Origin: Polyangium fumosum
GTDB lineage: Bacteria > Myxococcota_A > Polyangia > Polyangiales > Polyangiaceae
Direction of reading: 5' to 3'
DNA: 64,000 nucleotides
Assembly (NCBI RefSeq): GCF_005144585.1
Contig: NZ_SSMQ01000003.1
Span: 186,001 to 250,000 of the forward strand
Below the pieces are notes generated by a model. It saw only the letters and a list, made by a program, of their open reading frames with translations, had not been told where the DNA came from and did not search any database. Shown piece by piece: positions 1 to 8,033 of this stretch. The position numbers were made by a program, and so were the translations under genes. The first letter of the stretch is position 1; each line of letters starts with the position of its first letter.

Positions 1-363
1 CGCATCAACCACCGCTCGCGCACGAGCCCCCTCGCGCAGGGCGACAAGGTCGTCGTGTACGTCGCGCAGCCGGCCCCGCCCAAGGCCGCGCCGGCCCCTG
101 CCAAGGAGACGCCGGACGACAAGGCCGAAGCCGTCGCCGTCGCGGCGCCCGTCGAGGACAAACCCGCGCCGAGCGAGGACCTCGACGAGCCGAAGCCGGA
201 GAGCAAGCCCGCGGCGGACGAGGGGCCGACGAAGCCCGCGACGTTCCGCAACGAGACCCCGCCGCCTGCGCCCGACAAGCCCGCGTCCGGCAAGCCTGCG
301 CCCGACAAGCCCGTGACGTCCAAGCAGACCCCGGCGGCCGCGCTCCCTCCGCCTGCGCCCTGA
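1..363 (+). CDS. C-terminal end of a LysM-domain protein (5' end outside window)
   Basis: The frame is open from base 1 and ends at TGA 361-363. The first ~20 residues (pattern INHRSRTSPLAQGDKVVVYV) look like the end of a LysM peptidoglycan-binding module, where a short helix precedes 'l..Gd.l.vy'. The remaining ~95 residues are a low-complexity Pro/Ala/Lys/Asp/Glu tail with near-repeats of PDKPASGKPAPDKP, as in disordered tails of myxobacterial cell-envelope proteins. The catalytic part, if any, lies upstream; a membrane-bound lytic transglycosylase or other cell-wall protein would fit but cannot be shown here. The next gene starts 33 bp downstream on the same strand. Confidence 0.5.
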   Translation, partial: RINHRSRTSPLAQGDKVVVYVAQPAPPKAAPAPAKETPDDKAEAVAVAAPVEDKPAPSEDLDEPKPESKPAADEGPTKPATFRNETPPPAPDKPASGKPAPDKPVTSKQTPAAALPPPAP

Positions 364-396
364 TTTTCTCGTAGCCAGCCACCGACCTCGCGCGCG

Positions 397-1842
397 ATGA
401 TGGAGCCGATGCGCCGCTCCAGCTCTTTGCTCCTCGCTTTGCTCCCGACCCTCGCCCTCGTCGGCTGCACGCCCGACGAGGAGGTCCTGCCGCCCCCGCC
501 CCCGCCCCCGGGCCCCGCGGAATGGAACCGCGACGTCGACCCGCCGAGCGACGACGAGGCCGCCGCGAAGCGGGACGCCTGCGGATACACGGCGGGCATG
601 CTCCCCGCGGAGACGCAAGGGAAGTCGCACCCCTACGGTGCCGAGATTCCCGTCGATCACATCGTGGTCGTCATGATGGAGAATCGCTCCTTCGACCATT
701 ACTTCCAAAAGCTGCCCGAGTACGGCCAGGACGACGTCGACGTCGCGCCCGAGAACTTCACGAACCCCGACGACACCGACACCGCCGTCGCCACGTTCCG
801 CGACAGCCAGCTCTGCTTCGTGGACACGAACCACGAATGGACCGGCACGCACGAGCAGATCAACGGCGGCAAGATGGACGGGTTTTTCAAGACCAACGAC
901 GGCTGGCACGAGTTGCCGAGCGCCGGCGCCCCCGAGGACATGCTGAGCGGCCGCCGCGGCCTCGGTTACTACACCCAGGACGACCTGCCGTTTTATTACT
1001 GGCTCGCGAACGAGTTCGCCATCGCGGACCACTACCATTCCTCCGTCCCCGGCCCCACGTGGCCGAATCGCATGTACCTCTACGCGGCGAGCTCCTTCGG
1101 GGCCGTCCACAACACGTTCGTCACGCCGGACAAGACGCTCTTCGATTACCTCGAACTGCGGCAGGTCTCCTGGCGCGTGTACGTCTCCACCACCCCCGGC
1201 GCCGCGATCTTCGTCGACAAGTACCTCCAGTACAGCAAGGACGAGCACGGGCATTTCGTTCCGATCGAGAATTACTTCTACGACCTCGAGACCGGAAACC
1301 TGCCCCAGGTCGTGTTCGTCGATCCGGGCATCGCGCGGGAAGGGTATGCGCAGAACGACGAGCATCCGCCCGCGGTCGCCATGCTCGGCGAGCAGTTCTC
1401 CGCCACCGTCATCGACGCCCTCGCGAAGAGCTCGGCCTGGGATCGCTCCGCCCTGTTCCTCACATACGACGAGCACGGCGGCCTCTACGACCACGTCGTG
1501 CCTCCGGCCGCCTGCCCGCCCGACGAGATCACCCCGAAGCTCGAGCCGGGTGATACCGACGCGAAATTCGACCAGCTCGGCGTTCGTGTCCCCCTCCTCG
1601 TGGTCTCGCCCTACGCGAAAAAGCATTTCGTCGGTCACAAGACCTACGACCACACCTCGATCGTCCGCTTCATCGAGGCCCGCTTCCAGATGCCGGCCCT
1701 CACGAACCGCGACGCGAACGCCGAGGCGCCCTGGGAAATGTTCGACTTCGAAAACCCCCCGCACGCCGAGCCCCCCACGTTCGCGATGCCCACGGTCGAC
1801 CAGGCCAAACTCGATGCCTGCAAAGCGCTCTTCGAGCCCTGA
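397..1842 (+). CDS. Phosphoesterase / phospholipase C family lipoprotein (AcpA-like)
   Basis: A 481-residue exported protein with a lipoprotein signal peptide (lipobox LVGC, Cys24). Around residues 88-104 it carries the family signature DHIVVVMMENRSFDHYF, followed by GPTWPNR (~230) and DEHGGLYDHVVPP (~357-370). These are the metal and nucleophile regions of the phosphoesterase family that includes bacterial phospholipase C and AcpA acid phosphatase (alkaline-phosphatase-like fold). Expected role: hydrolysis of phosphodiester or phosphomonoester bonds of lipids or other substrates at the outer membrane or cell surface; the substrate cannot be read from sequence. Start: tandem ATG at 397/400. 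Its 3' end overlaps the next gene by 29 bp, so the two are probably co-transcribed. Confidence 0.88.
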   Translation: MMEPMRRSSSLLLALLPTLALVGCTPDEEVLPPPPPPPGPAEWNRDVDPPSDDEAAAKRDACGYTAGMLPAETQGKSHPYGAEIPVDHIVVVMMENRSFDHYFQKLPEYGQDDVDVAPENFTNPDDTDTAVATFRDSQLCFVDTNHEWTGTHEQINGGKMDGFFKTNDGWHELPSAGAPEDMLSGRRGLGYYTQDDLPFYYWLANEFAIADHYHSSVPGPTWPNRMYLYAASSFGAVHNTFVTPDKTLFDYLELRQVSWRVYVSTTPGAAIFVDKYLQYSKDEHGHFVPIENYFYDLETGNLPQVVFVDPGIAREGYAQNDEHPPAVAMLGEQFSATVIDALAKSSAWDRSALFLTYDEHGGLYDHVVPPAACPPDEITPKLEPGDTDAKFDQLGVRVPLLVVSPYAKKHFVGHKTYDHTSIVRFIEARFQMPALTNRDANAEAPWEMFDFENPPHAEPPTFAMPTVDQAKLDACKALFEP

Positions 1843-3694
1843 ACGCCTCGCCGCGCTCGTCCTCGCGGCCCTGCTCCTCGCGGGCTGCCCGGACGAGCCG
1901 GAGGCCCCCGCCCCCGCGGACACGAGCGCGAAGCCGGTCGTGTCCACGGCCCCGCCCGAGCCTCCGCCCTCCCCGCTCGTGCGGATCGTCGAGGAGCCTG
2001 CGCGCCGCGGCCTCGAGGCCCTCGAATCCCTCGTGGCTGCAATGCCCCAGGGCCGCGGCGATGCCGATTCCCATTACCTCGCCCTTCGCCGCTCCCTCGC
2101 CGCGGGCGCGCCGATCTGGCGCAGGCCGGAGAGCCTCGGCGGTGAGGTCGTCTTCGGCCCCCCGCGCTCCATCGACGAAGGCGGCGGCGCGCTCCTCCGC
2201 CTCGACGCCGCCCTCGTCCTCGGGGACGCCGCGGCCGCGCGCGTCGAAATGGTCACCCTCGACCGCGCCTTGCGCCTCTTCCAGAGCGAAGCGCGCCGCA
2301 TTCCGACCGTACCCGGGGTCGTCGCGCATGCGCTCTCGCTCGCCGCCTACGACCTCGGCGCCCTCGCGCTCGAATCGTTCCAGGGCGTCCCCGAGGGCTC
2401 CGCCGCCGTCCTCGCCGATCTCCGCGGCACCCTCGATTTCGTCGAATCCGCCTCCGCGGCCCTCGCGACCCCCGGGACCGCCGAAACCCCGGCCGCCCTC
2501 GCATCCGTGAAAGAAATCGCCGGGCCCCTCCGCGTGCGCCTCGATGCCGCGAAGATCGCCGACGACCTCGACGACCGCGCGAGCTTCGTCCTCGCCACCG
2601 GCCGCCTCGGCGCCGCGCTCCGCCGCCTCGTCGCCGCCGCCGGCCTCCCCGTTCGAATGCCGTACCGCGCCCGTTTCCCGGTCGCGAAGGCCGACGCGGA
2701 CGAGCCCGTCTCGGCCCTCACCCTCCCCGCCCCGCGCATCCGCCCGCGCAGCGCGAGCGGCGACGAAGCCACCTGGGCCGCGCTCGGCCGCAAGCTCTTC
2801 TTCGACAAACGTTTGTCGAAAAACAACGCTCGCTCCTGCGCAACCTGCCACGTCCCCGAAAGAGGCTTCGCCGACGGCCTCGTCCGCCCGCCTTCCCTCG
2901 ATCCGGCCGTCACGCTGCGCCATACCCCGACCTTGCTTTATGGCCCGCTGCACGCCGCCCAGCTCTGGGACGGCCGCGCGCTCACGCCCGAGCGCCAGGC
3001 CCTCGGCGTCATCCGCGCCCGCGCCGAAATGGGCCTCGAAACGGACGAGCTCCTCCACGCCATCGAATCCGCCGCGGACCTCCGCGCCCTCTTCCAGGCG
3101 CTCCCCACGCCCGGCGTCACCACCGACAACGTCGGCCGCGCGCTCGCCGCCTTCGAATCCGAGGCCTTCGTCCCCGGCGACGCCCCGATCGACGTATTTG
3201 CCCGTGGCGACGAAACGGCGCTCTCGCCCTTGCACCGCCGCGGCCTCGACGTCTTCGCCGGCAAGGGCCGCTGCGCCCGCTGCCACATTCCGCCTTTCTT
3301 CGGCGGCTCCCGCCCGCTCGATTTCGCCGTTCCCATCTTCGCCGTCCTCGGCGTCCCCGACAAACCCGGCGGCACCACCCTCGATGCGGACCGGGGCCGC
3401 GGCGCTCTCACCTCACGCCCGGCCGACGAGGGCGCATTCAAGACCCCGACGACCCGCGACGTCGCGCGCACGGCGCCGTATTTCCACCACGGCGCCTTCC
3501 GCACGCTCGAAGAGGTCGTCGATTTCTACGACAAGGGCGGCGGCAAGGGCCTCGGGATCCCCGTCCCGAACCAGGACCCCGACGTCCGCGCGCTCGGCCT
3601 CTCCGCCGACGAAAAACGCGCCCTCCTCGCCTTCCTCCGCGAAGCGCTCCTCGACAAAACGCCGCCCGAAAAGCTCACCGGCCCCCCGCGCTAA
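1814..3694 (+). CDS. Di-heme cytochrome c peroxidase (CcpA/MauG family) lipoprotein
   Basis: A 626-residue lipoprotein (lipobox LLAGC) with a ~300-residue N-terminal alpha-helical region of unknown role and a C-terminal di-heme peroxidase domain. Both covalent heme sites are present: CATCH (Cys342) and CARCH (Cys487). Around them are family motifs such as GRKLFFDKRLSKNN, LWDGRALTPERQALG and FKTPTTRDVARTAPYFHHG. Family role: H2O2 reduction, or MauG-like oxidation of a partner, in the periplasm. The start at ATG 1814 lies inside the upstream phosphoesterase gene and gives an ideal signal peptide. The stop codon overlaps the stop of the converging histidine kinase gene. A second, broken member of the family lies at 27056-27831. 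Confidence 0.9.
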   Translation: MPAKRSSSPERLAALVLAALLLAGCPDEPEAPAPADTSAKPVVSTAPPEPPPSPLVRIVEEPARRGLEALESLVAAMPQGRGDADSHYLALRRSLAAGAPIWRRPESLGGEVVFGPPRSIDEGGGALLRLDAALVLGDAAAARVEMVTLDRALRLFQSEARRIPTVPGVVAHALSLAAYDLGALALESFQGVPEGSAAVLADLRGTLDFVESASAALATPGTAETPAALASVKEIAGPLRVRLDAAKIADDLDDRASFVLATGRLGAALRRLVAAAGLPVRMPYRARFPVAKADADEPVSALTLPAPRIRPRSASGDEATWAALGRKLFFDKRLSKNNARSCATCHVPERGFADGLVRPPSLDPAVTLRHTPTLLYGPLHAAQLWDGRALTPERQALGVIRARAEMGLETDELLHAIESAADLRALFQALPTPGVTTDNVGRALAAFESEAFVPGDAPIDVFARGDETALSPLHRRGLDVFAGKGRCARCHIPPFFGGSRPLDFAVPIFAVLGVPDKPGGTTLDADRGRGALTSRPADEGAFKTPTTRDVARTAPYFHHGAFRTLEEVVDFYDKGGGKGLGIPVPNQDPDVRALGLSADEKRALLAFLREALLDKTPPEKLTGPPR

Positions 3695-5079
3695 TCGGTC
3701 GCCCGCGCCGGCATCTCGAAGAAAAACACCGCCCCGCCTGCCTTCCCGTTCTCGTATCCCAGGCGGCCGCCGTGCATCACCACGATCGTCTTTGCGATGT
3801 AGAGCCCGAGCCCCGTCCCGCCGATGCTGCGCGTGCTCGACGCGTCGGCCTGCGAAAACCGCCGGAAAATCTTGTCCCGAAATGCCTCCGGCACCCCGGG
3901 CCCCCGATCCCCCACCTCGACACGGAACCCCTCGGCGATCGATCGCGCATGCACGCGCACGACCTCCCCCGCCGGCGAGTGCTTGATCGCATTCGACAGG
4001 AAATTCAGGACCACCTGCTGAATCCGTTGCGGATCGACGAACACCGGCATCCCCGCCGGCACGTCCGTCTCCACCACGATCTCCTTCGCCCGCGCCGCCG
4101 GCGCGTAGAGCTCCACCGCGCCCTGCACCACGTCCGCGAGATCCACGTTCGCGAGCTTGAGCGAAATGCTCCCCGCCGCGAGCTTTCGCACGTCGAGCAG
4201 ATCGTCCACGAGCCGCCCGAGCCGCTGCACGTTCTCCGACGCCATTTGCAGAAGCTCCGCCTGGAGCGCGGGATCCTTTCCCGCCACGCCGCCCACGACG
4301 AGCCCGATCGCGCCCCGGATCGCCGTCAGCGGCGTGCGCAATTCGTGGCTCACCACGCTCACGAGGTCGTCCTTCGCGCGCTCCGCCTCGATACGCGCCG
4401 TCATGTCGTGCGCGCTCACCAGAATGCCGGGTTTGCCCGTCACGGCATCCGGGATCGGCCGCGCCGCGACCGAAAACCACCGCGTCCCCTCGGTCGTCAC
4501 GACCTCCACGTCCTCGAAAAACGGCTCGCCCCCCGCCACGTGCGCGAGCACGCGCGCCCCCTCCGCAGGCTCGGCGAAAATCCCCGCGAACGAGAATGCA
4601 TTGCCGAACGTCGTGCGCGCCAGCGTATTCGCTTGCAGGAGCGAGCCGTCGAGCGCGTGGGTCGTCACCACGAGCGGCGCATATCGGACGGCCTCCGCGG
4701 CGCGCACCACCTCGGGGTCGAACGCATCGCGAATCGGCGTCGCCTCGACGAGCAGGCCCCCGCGGCCGTCGGGCAGCGGGAATGCCTTGAAGCTCATGTG
4801 CACGCGGACGGCTTCTCCCTTTGGATAGATCGTCCGCTCCGACCCGAACCGCTCGCCGGTCTGCACGCGCTCGCGGAGCTGCTGCAACGTCGCGCGGATC
4901 GTCGGCGACGGGGCGAGGTCCCGGTTGACGAGCTCGCGCACGTCCTCGGCGCGCCAGAGGGCCACGGCCGCGCGGTTCGCCCACACGATACGCACCGCGT
5001 CCGGGTCCGTGATCCAGACGGGCAGGTCGAGCAGATTCAGGATTTCGAGGCGGCTATCCGCGAGGGGCGAGAAACGCAT
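3691..5079 (-). CDS. PAS-domain sensor histidine kinase
   Basis: 463 residues, no transmembrane segment, so probably cytoplasmic. Two PAS-like modules (~10-125, starting LLDLPVWITDPDAVRIVWAN, and ~130-225) precede a HisKA domain with H-box VSHELRTPLTAIRG (His245) and a HATPase_c domain with N-box LNFLSNAIKHSP, G1 GDRGPGVP and G2 GTGLGLYIAK. It should autophosphorylate on His245 and pass the phosphate to an unlinked response regulator; none is encoded next to it. The frame is open further upstream, but ATG 5079 is chosen because the upstream extension is low-complexity and overlaps a long palindrome. It converges on the cytochrome peroxidase gene, with overlapping stops. Confidence 0.88.
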   Translation of the reverse strand: MRFSPLADSRLEILNLLDLPVWITDPDAVRIVWANRAAVALWRAEDVRELVNRDLAPSPTIRATLQQLRERVQTGERFGSERTIYPKGEAVRVHMSFKAFPLPDGRGGLLVEATPIRDAFDPEVVRAAEAVRYAPLVVTTHALDGSLLQANTLARTTFGNAFSFAGIFAEPAEGARVLAHVAGGEPFFEDVEVVTTEGTRWFSVAARPIPDAVTGKPGILVSAHDMTARIEAERAKDDLVSVVSHELRTPLTAIRGAIGLVVGGVAGKDPALQAELLQMASENVQRLGRLVDDLLDVRKLAAGSISLKLANVDLADVVQGAVELYAPAARAKEIVVETDVPAGMPVFVDPQRIQQVVLNFLSNAIKHSPAGEVVRVHARSIAEGFRVEVGDRGPGVPEAFRDKIFRRFSQADASSTRSIGGTGLGLYIAKTIVVMHGGRLGYENGKAGGAVFFFEMPARATD

Positions 5080-5183
5080 GGGCGACTCCCGCAGGCGATC
5101 CCCTCCGCGAAAAGCGAGGGGCCGGCGCGAGGCGACGCTCCATCCTAGTCGCGGACGCGGCCGTGGTGGGGTAAAAACGACGA

Positions 5184-5226
5184 CGCGTGGGTGTCGATGG
5201 ACACGTCCATCGGGGACACCCACGCG
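5184..5226. promoter_or_regulatory. Long near-perfect palindrome between divergent genes
   Basis: A 12-bp outer stem (5184-5195 with 5215-5226) and a 7-bp inner stem (5196-5202 with 5205-5211) stack on each other, interrupted only by a GGG bulge (5212-5214) and closed by a 2-nt loop. It sits between the divergent histidine kinase and the acidic protein gene, 44 bp before the latter's start. It could be an operator, an mRNA leader hairpin or a terminator-like insulator. It has no U tract. Confidence 0.6.
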
Positions 5227-5269
5227 AGCGGTTGTGGATCGACGTGGAGCGAGGACCCCGGTGAGCACG

Positions 5270-5773
5270 ATGGACAAACGACGGGACCCGAAGGCGCAAG
5301 GACGAGCGCCTGAGCAAGAGGAGCCTTCGCCGCTCGACGAGGGCGAGCTCGACGAGGGCGAAGAAGGCGAGGAGGAGGACGACGAGGACGAGCTCGCGCC
5401 CACGGTCGTCCTCGGTCGATTCGGGGATCTGCGCGGATTCGCCGACGCCACGCTCGTCAAGAAGTACGCCGAGCGGCCCATCTGGTTCCTGATCGAGGAC
5501 GACGCGGACCTGATGGAGCTCTTCGTGCGGCACCCCGAAAAGCCCGTCCCGCGTGGCGCCGCCGAGACCTTGCTCGGCGTCCTGCGCTCGTTCGCCGCGG
5601 CCGAAAGCGAGGCGCTCCAGGGCGTGCTCGGCCCGACGGATCAGATCGGCTTCGGGTATCACGAGAATGCCTCGTTCGACGACGTCGTCGCGTCGTTCGA
5701 GGAGGACGGCTTCGAGGTCGCGTTTGCCCTGTACGAAGGGAAGGTCGTGCCGGAGGACGAGGACGACGAATGA
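5270..5773 (+). CDS. Acidic hypothetical protein
   Basis: 167 residues, no signal peptide. Residues ~20-45 are almost entirely Asp/Glu (EGEEGEEEDDEDEL); the rest is a predicted alpha/beta domain with WFLIEDDADLMELFVRHPE and a second acidic end (PEDEDDE). I do not recognise a family. Start: ATG 5270; an in-frame GTG at 5261 would add three residues. It is flanked by two strong inverted repeats (5184-5226 upstream, 5771-5818 downstream). Its stop TGA is the first arm of the downstream hairpin shared with the converging gene. Confidence 0.7.
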   Translation: MDKRRDPKAQGRAPEQEEPSPLDEGELDEGEEGEEEDDEDELAPTVVLGRFGDLRGFADATLVKKYAERPIWFLIEDDADLMELFVRHPEKPVPRGAAETLLGVLRSFAAAESEALQGVLGPTDQIGFGYHENASFDDVVASFEEDGFEVAFALYEGKVVPEDEDDE

Positions 5774-5818
5774 GCGGGGGCGGGAGCTCGGCTTGCCGAG
5801 CGAAAGCCCCCTCGCTCA
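5771..5818. terminator. Bidirectional hairpin containing both stop codons of converging genes
   Basis: Outer arms TGAGCG (5771-5776) and CGCTCA (5813-5818) are perfect complements and contain the stop codons of the two converging genes (TGA at 5771-5773; TCA, i.e. TGA on minus, at 5816-5818). GGGGC pairs with GCCCC inside, and a separate GCTCGGC-TT-GCCGAGC hairpin sits at the tip. No T run, so a structural or Rho-assisted terminator is likelier than a classic intrinsic one. Confidence 0.6.
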
Positions 5819-6460
5819 AACCGCCCAGGTGATCCGGACCGTGACGGCCTTTTGCGGCGTCCCGTCGCGCTCGCCGTCCGGAATCGGGGCCGACCACGAA
5901 TATCGCACGTCCCGCGCGCCGGCGGCGCTGAGCGCCCCCTCGATGAAACCCTCGTTGCACCACACGTAATACCCGAGCAAGGGCGCCGGCATCCCGGCGA
6001 ACAGCCCCTCCACGAGCCCCTCGCCGGCGTGCGACATCTCGGCGCGGCAATGGCCGAAATACCGCTCGAAGATCCGCGGCAGCCGGACGGCCATGTCCCC
6101 GACCGACGAGCTGCGCATCTGGGCGCGGTAAAGCCCCATCACGTTGTGCTCGCCTGCATAACGCGCGCGCCCCCGCACGAATTTGTCGAAGGACGTCCCT
6201 TCGACCTTCGCCAGCGCGCGGGCGAAATGGACGATCGGCACGATGTCGTAGCTCGACGCCGCGAGAAAAATCGTACGTTCGAGAAACGCCTCGACCTCGG
6301 GGTGGGCCATCGCGGCGTACACGGCCGGCAGGCCGCCGGGCGTGCGCTTGGTCGCGTACTCGAAATACCCCATGTACATGACGCCGCGGACGCGAAACGG
6401 ACCTTCCCCGATTCGATACCGCCCCGGCGACGGATCGCAGGCCCACGTCTCCTTGGACAT
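5816..6460 (-). CDS. Conserved hypothetical protein
   Basis: 214 residues, no signal peptide, predicted mixed alpha/beta. Visible landmarks: RVRGVMYMGYFEYAT near residue 22, a helical stretch DIVPIVHFARALAKVEGTSFDKFV, and a C-terminal strand-rich part ending KAVTVRITW. The overall plan (RG....G motif, helical middle, final beta part) is like the large paralogous families of unknown function in myxobacteria such as DUF2378, but I cannot claim membership. Start ATG 6460. It converges on the acidic protein gene and shares its terminator hairpin. Confidence 0.6.
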   Translation of the reverse strand: MSKETWACDPSPGRYRIGEGPFRVRGVMYMGYFEYATKRTPGGLPAVYAAMAHPEVEAFLERTIFLAASSYDIVPIVHFARALAKVEGTSFDKFVRGRARYAGEHNVMGLYRAQMRSSSVGDMAVRLPRIFERYFGHCRAEMSHAGEGLVEGLFAGMPAPLLGYYVWCNEGFIEGALSAAGARDVRYSWSAPIPDGERDGTPQKAVTVRITWAV

Positions 6461-6620
6461 CGCGGCGGAGTCTATCGAGCCGTTCGTACCCCCGCAAGCG
6501 CGCCCTCTTACCGCGCGAGGCGCGACGAAACGATCCATGGCGACGGACGTGAGCGGGCCCAGCACGCCAGAATCGAGGAAGCCCAAGGCAATCGACGCCC
6601 ACGCGTCCAACGATGCCGCG

Positions 6621-7988
6621 ATGCCTCGTTCCGCCCGCCTCGCGAGCGCTCCCGCGGCGCTCTGCCTGCTTTTTGTCGTCGGGTGCGGCGCGCCGACCCT
6701 CCCGCGCGGGGGTAAGGCCGCCGCGCGCGGCCCTGCGATCGCCGCGCCGGACCCGCCCGCGTCCGAACCCACGAATCCCGGCGGCGAGACGTCCCTCGTC
6801 CTCCTCGAACCCCACCAGGGCGATACTCCTTTCTCTGCGTTTCGCCTCGTCAACAAGAACCCCGACCCCATCCGCGGCGCGCGCCACTGGCCCGGCCTCT
6901 TCGGCACGATCGAGCGGCTCGGCCTCGACGACGTCTATCGAGCGTTTCCGCCCCCCCAAGGGTATTGCCTCACCGTCTCCGCCCAGCCCGAGCTCGCCCC
7001 CTCCGCGGCGACGATCGTCTCCGAACTCCCCCTCCTGGGCGGCGAACGTATCCTCCCGCCCGGTCGGTACCGGTTCGTCGTGCCACACCTGCGCGACACC
7101 CACCCAGACAAACTCTTCGCGGCCACCGTCGCCTTCGAGGTGCGTGGCCTCGACCCGACCGAAAGCGAGGAGCTCGTGCGCCTCCTCGACCGGGACGACG
7201 TCCGCGCCTGCCCCCTCGTCGCCTCGTATTTGCTCGACACCATCGAGCGCGCGGCCGCGCCAGAGGCCCTCCCGCGCCTCGAATCGGTCCACGCCGAGAC
7301 CCTCGACGAACGTGCGCGCCTGTATGCCGTCCTCGCCCATTTCCCCGAGCACGTCCCGCGCCTCGCGCGTATTGCCGCCGGCGCCTCGCCCGGCTCCCTC
7401 GCCGCGGCCGTCGTCCTGCTCGAAGAGGGGGCCCGCGGCGCCGCGCTCGCCGCCGCCCTTGCGCGTATTGCATCCTCCTTGGCGACCCCGGACGAACCCC
7501 CGATCCGCGCCGTCAACGCCCTCGCGCGCGAGGCCGACGAATGGCCTCCCGAAATCGCCCCGCGCCTCGTCGCGCGCCTCCTCGCCGCGCGCTCGCCCGA
7601 GCTGCGCCTCTCGCTCGCGACGGCCCTCTCCGCCGCTGGCAAGGACGTCCTCGGAACGGAAGCACGCCCGGCCGTGAAGGCCATGCGCGCGGCGGCCCGT
7701 GCGAGCGCGGACGCGCGCATTCGCGAGGCCTTGCTCGACATGGCCGGCGCCCTCGCCGAGGCCCTCGGCGACGAGCCCCCGCGGGACCGCCCCGGCCTCG
7801 GGCTCAACGCAATGCCCGAGCTCGGCGGCGCGGCCGACGACCCTTGCCACGTCCTCTTCGAATCCCTCCGCCCCCATCCTCTCTTGCGCCATACCCCCGC
7901 GGCGTGGCCTCATGGCGAACGCGAGCCTTTGCGTACGACGTTTGGTGCTTCGGGCGTGGAGCTTTACCGTCCTGCCAAAGACGAATGA
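6621..7988 (+). CDS. Lipoprotein with HEAT-like helical repeats, function unknown
   Basis: 455 residues starting at ATG 6621, chosen because it gives a compact lipoprotein signal (lipobox VVGC). An in-frame ATG at 6537 would add a 28-residue hydrophilic leader. After a Pro/Ala linker there is a beta-rich domain (~50-180, LVLLEPHQGDTPFSAFRLVN and PGRYRFVVPHL), then ~250 residues of Ala/Leu/Arg-rich helical pairs (LARIAAGASPGSLAAAVVLL) like HEAT or armadillo repeats. No catalytic motif was seen. It lies 45 bp upstream of the alpha-2-macroglobulin gene on the same strand, so the two may be co-expressed. Confidence 0.7.
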   Translation: MPRSARLASAPAALCLLFVVGCGAPTLPRGGKAAARGPAIAAPDPPASEPTNPGGETSLVLLEPHQGDTPFSAFRLVNKNPDPIRGARHWPGLFGTIERLGLDDVYRAFPPPQGYCLTVSAQPELAPSAATIVSELPLLGGERILPPGRYRFVVPHLRDTHPDKLFAATVAFEVRGLDPTESEELVRLLDRDDVRACPLVASYLLDTIERAAAPEALPRLESVHAETLDERARLYAVLAHFPEHVPRLARIAAGASPGSLAAAVVLLEEGARGAALAAALARIASSLATPDEPPIRAVNALAREADEWPPEIAPRLVARLLAARSPELRLSLATALSAAGKDVLGTEARPAVKAMRAAARASADARIREALLDMAGALAEALGDEPPRDRPGLGLNAMPELGGAADDPCHVLFESLRPHPLLRHTPAAWPHGEREPLRTTFGASGVELYRPAKDE

Positions 7989-8033
7989 GTTGGGGAACCT
8001 CGGGCGTCCTCACCTGTCGCTCTCGGAGTCCTC

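Noticed and set aside
1700-3286. Minus-strand open frame of ~528 codons opposite the cytochrome peroxidase
   Set aside because: Low-complexity Gly/Arg/Glu sequence; the plus strand carries both heme motifs.
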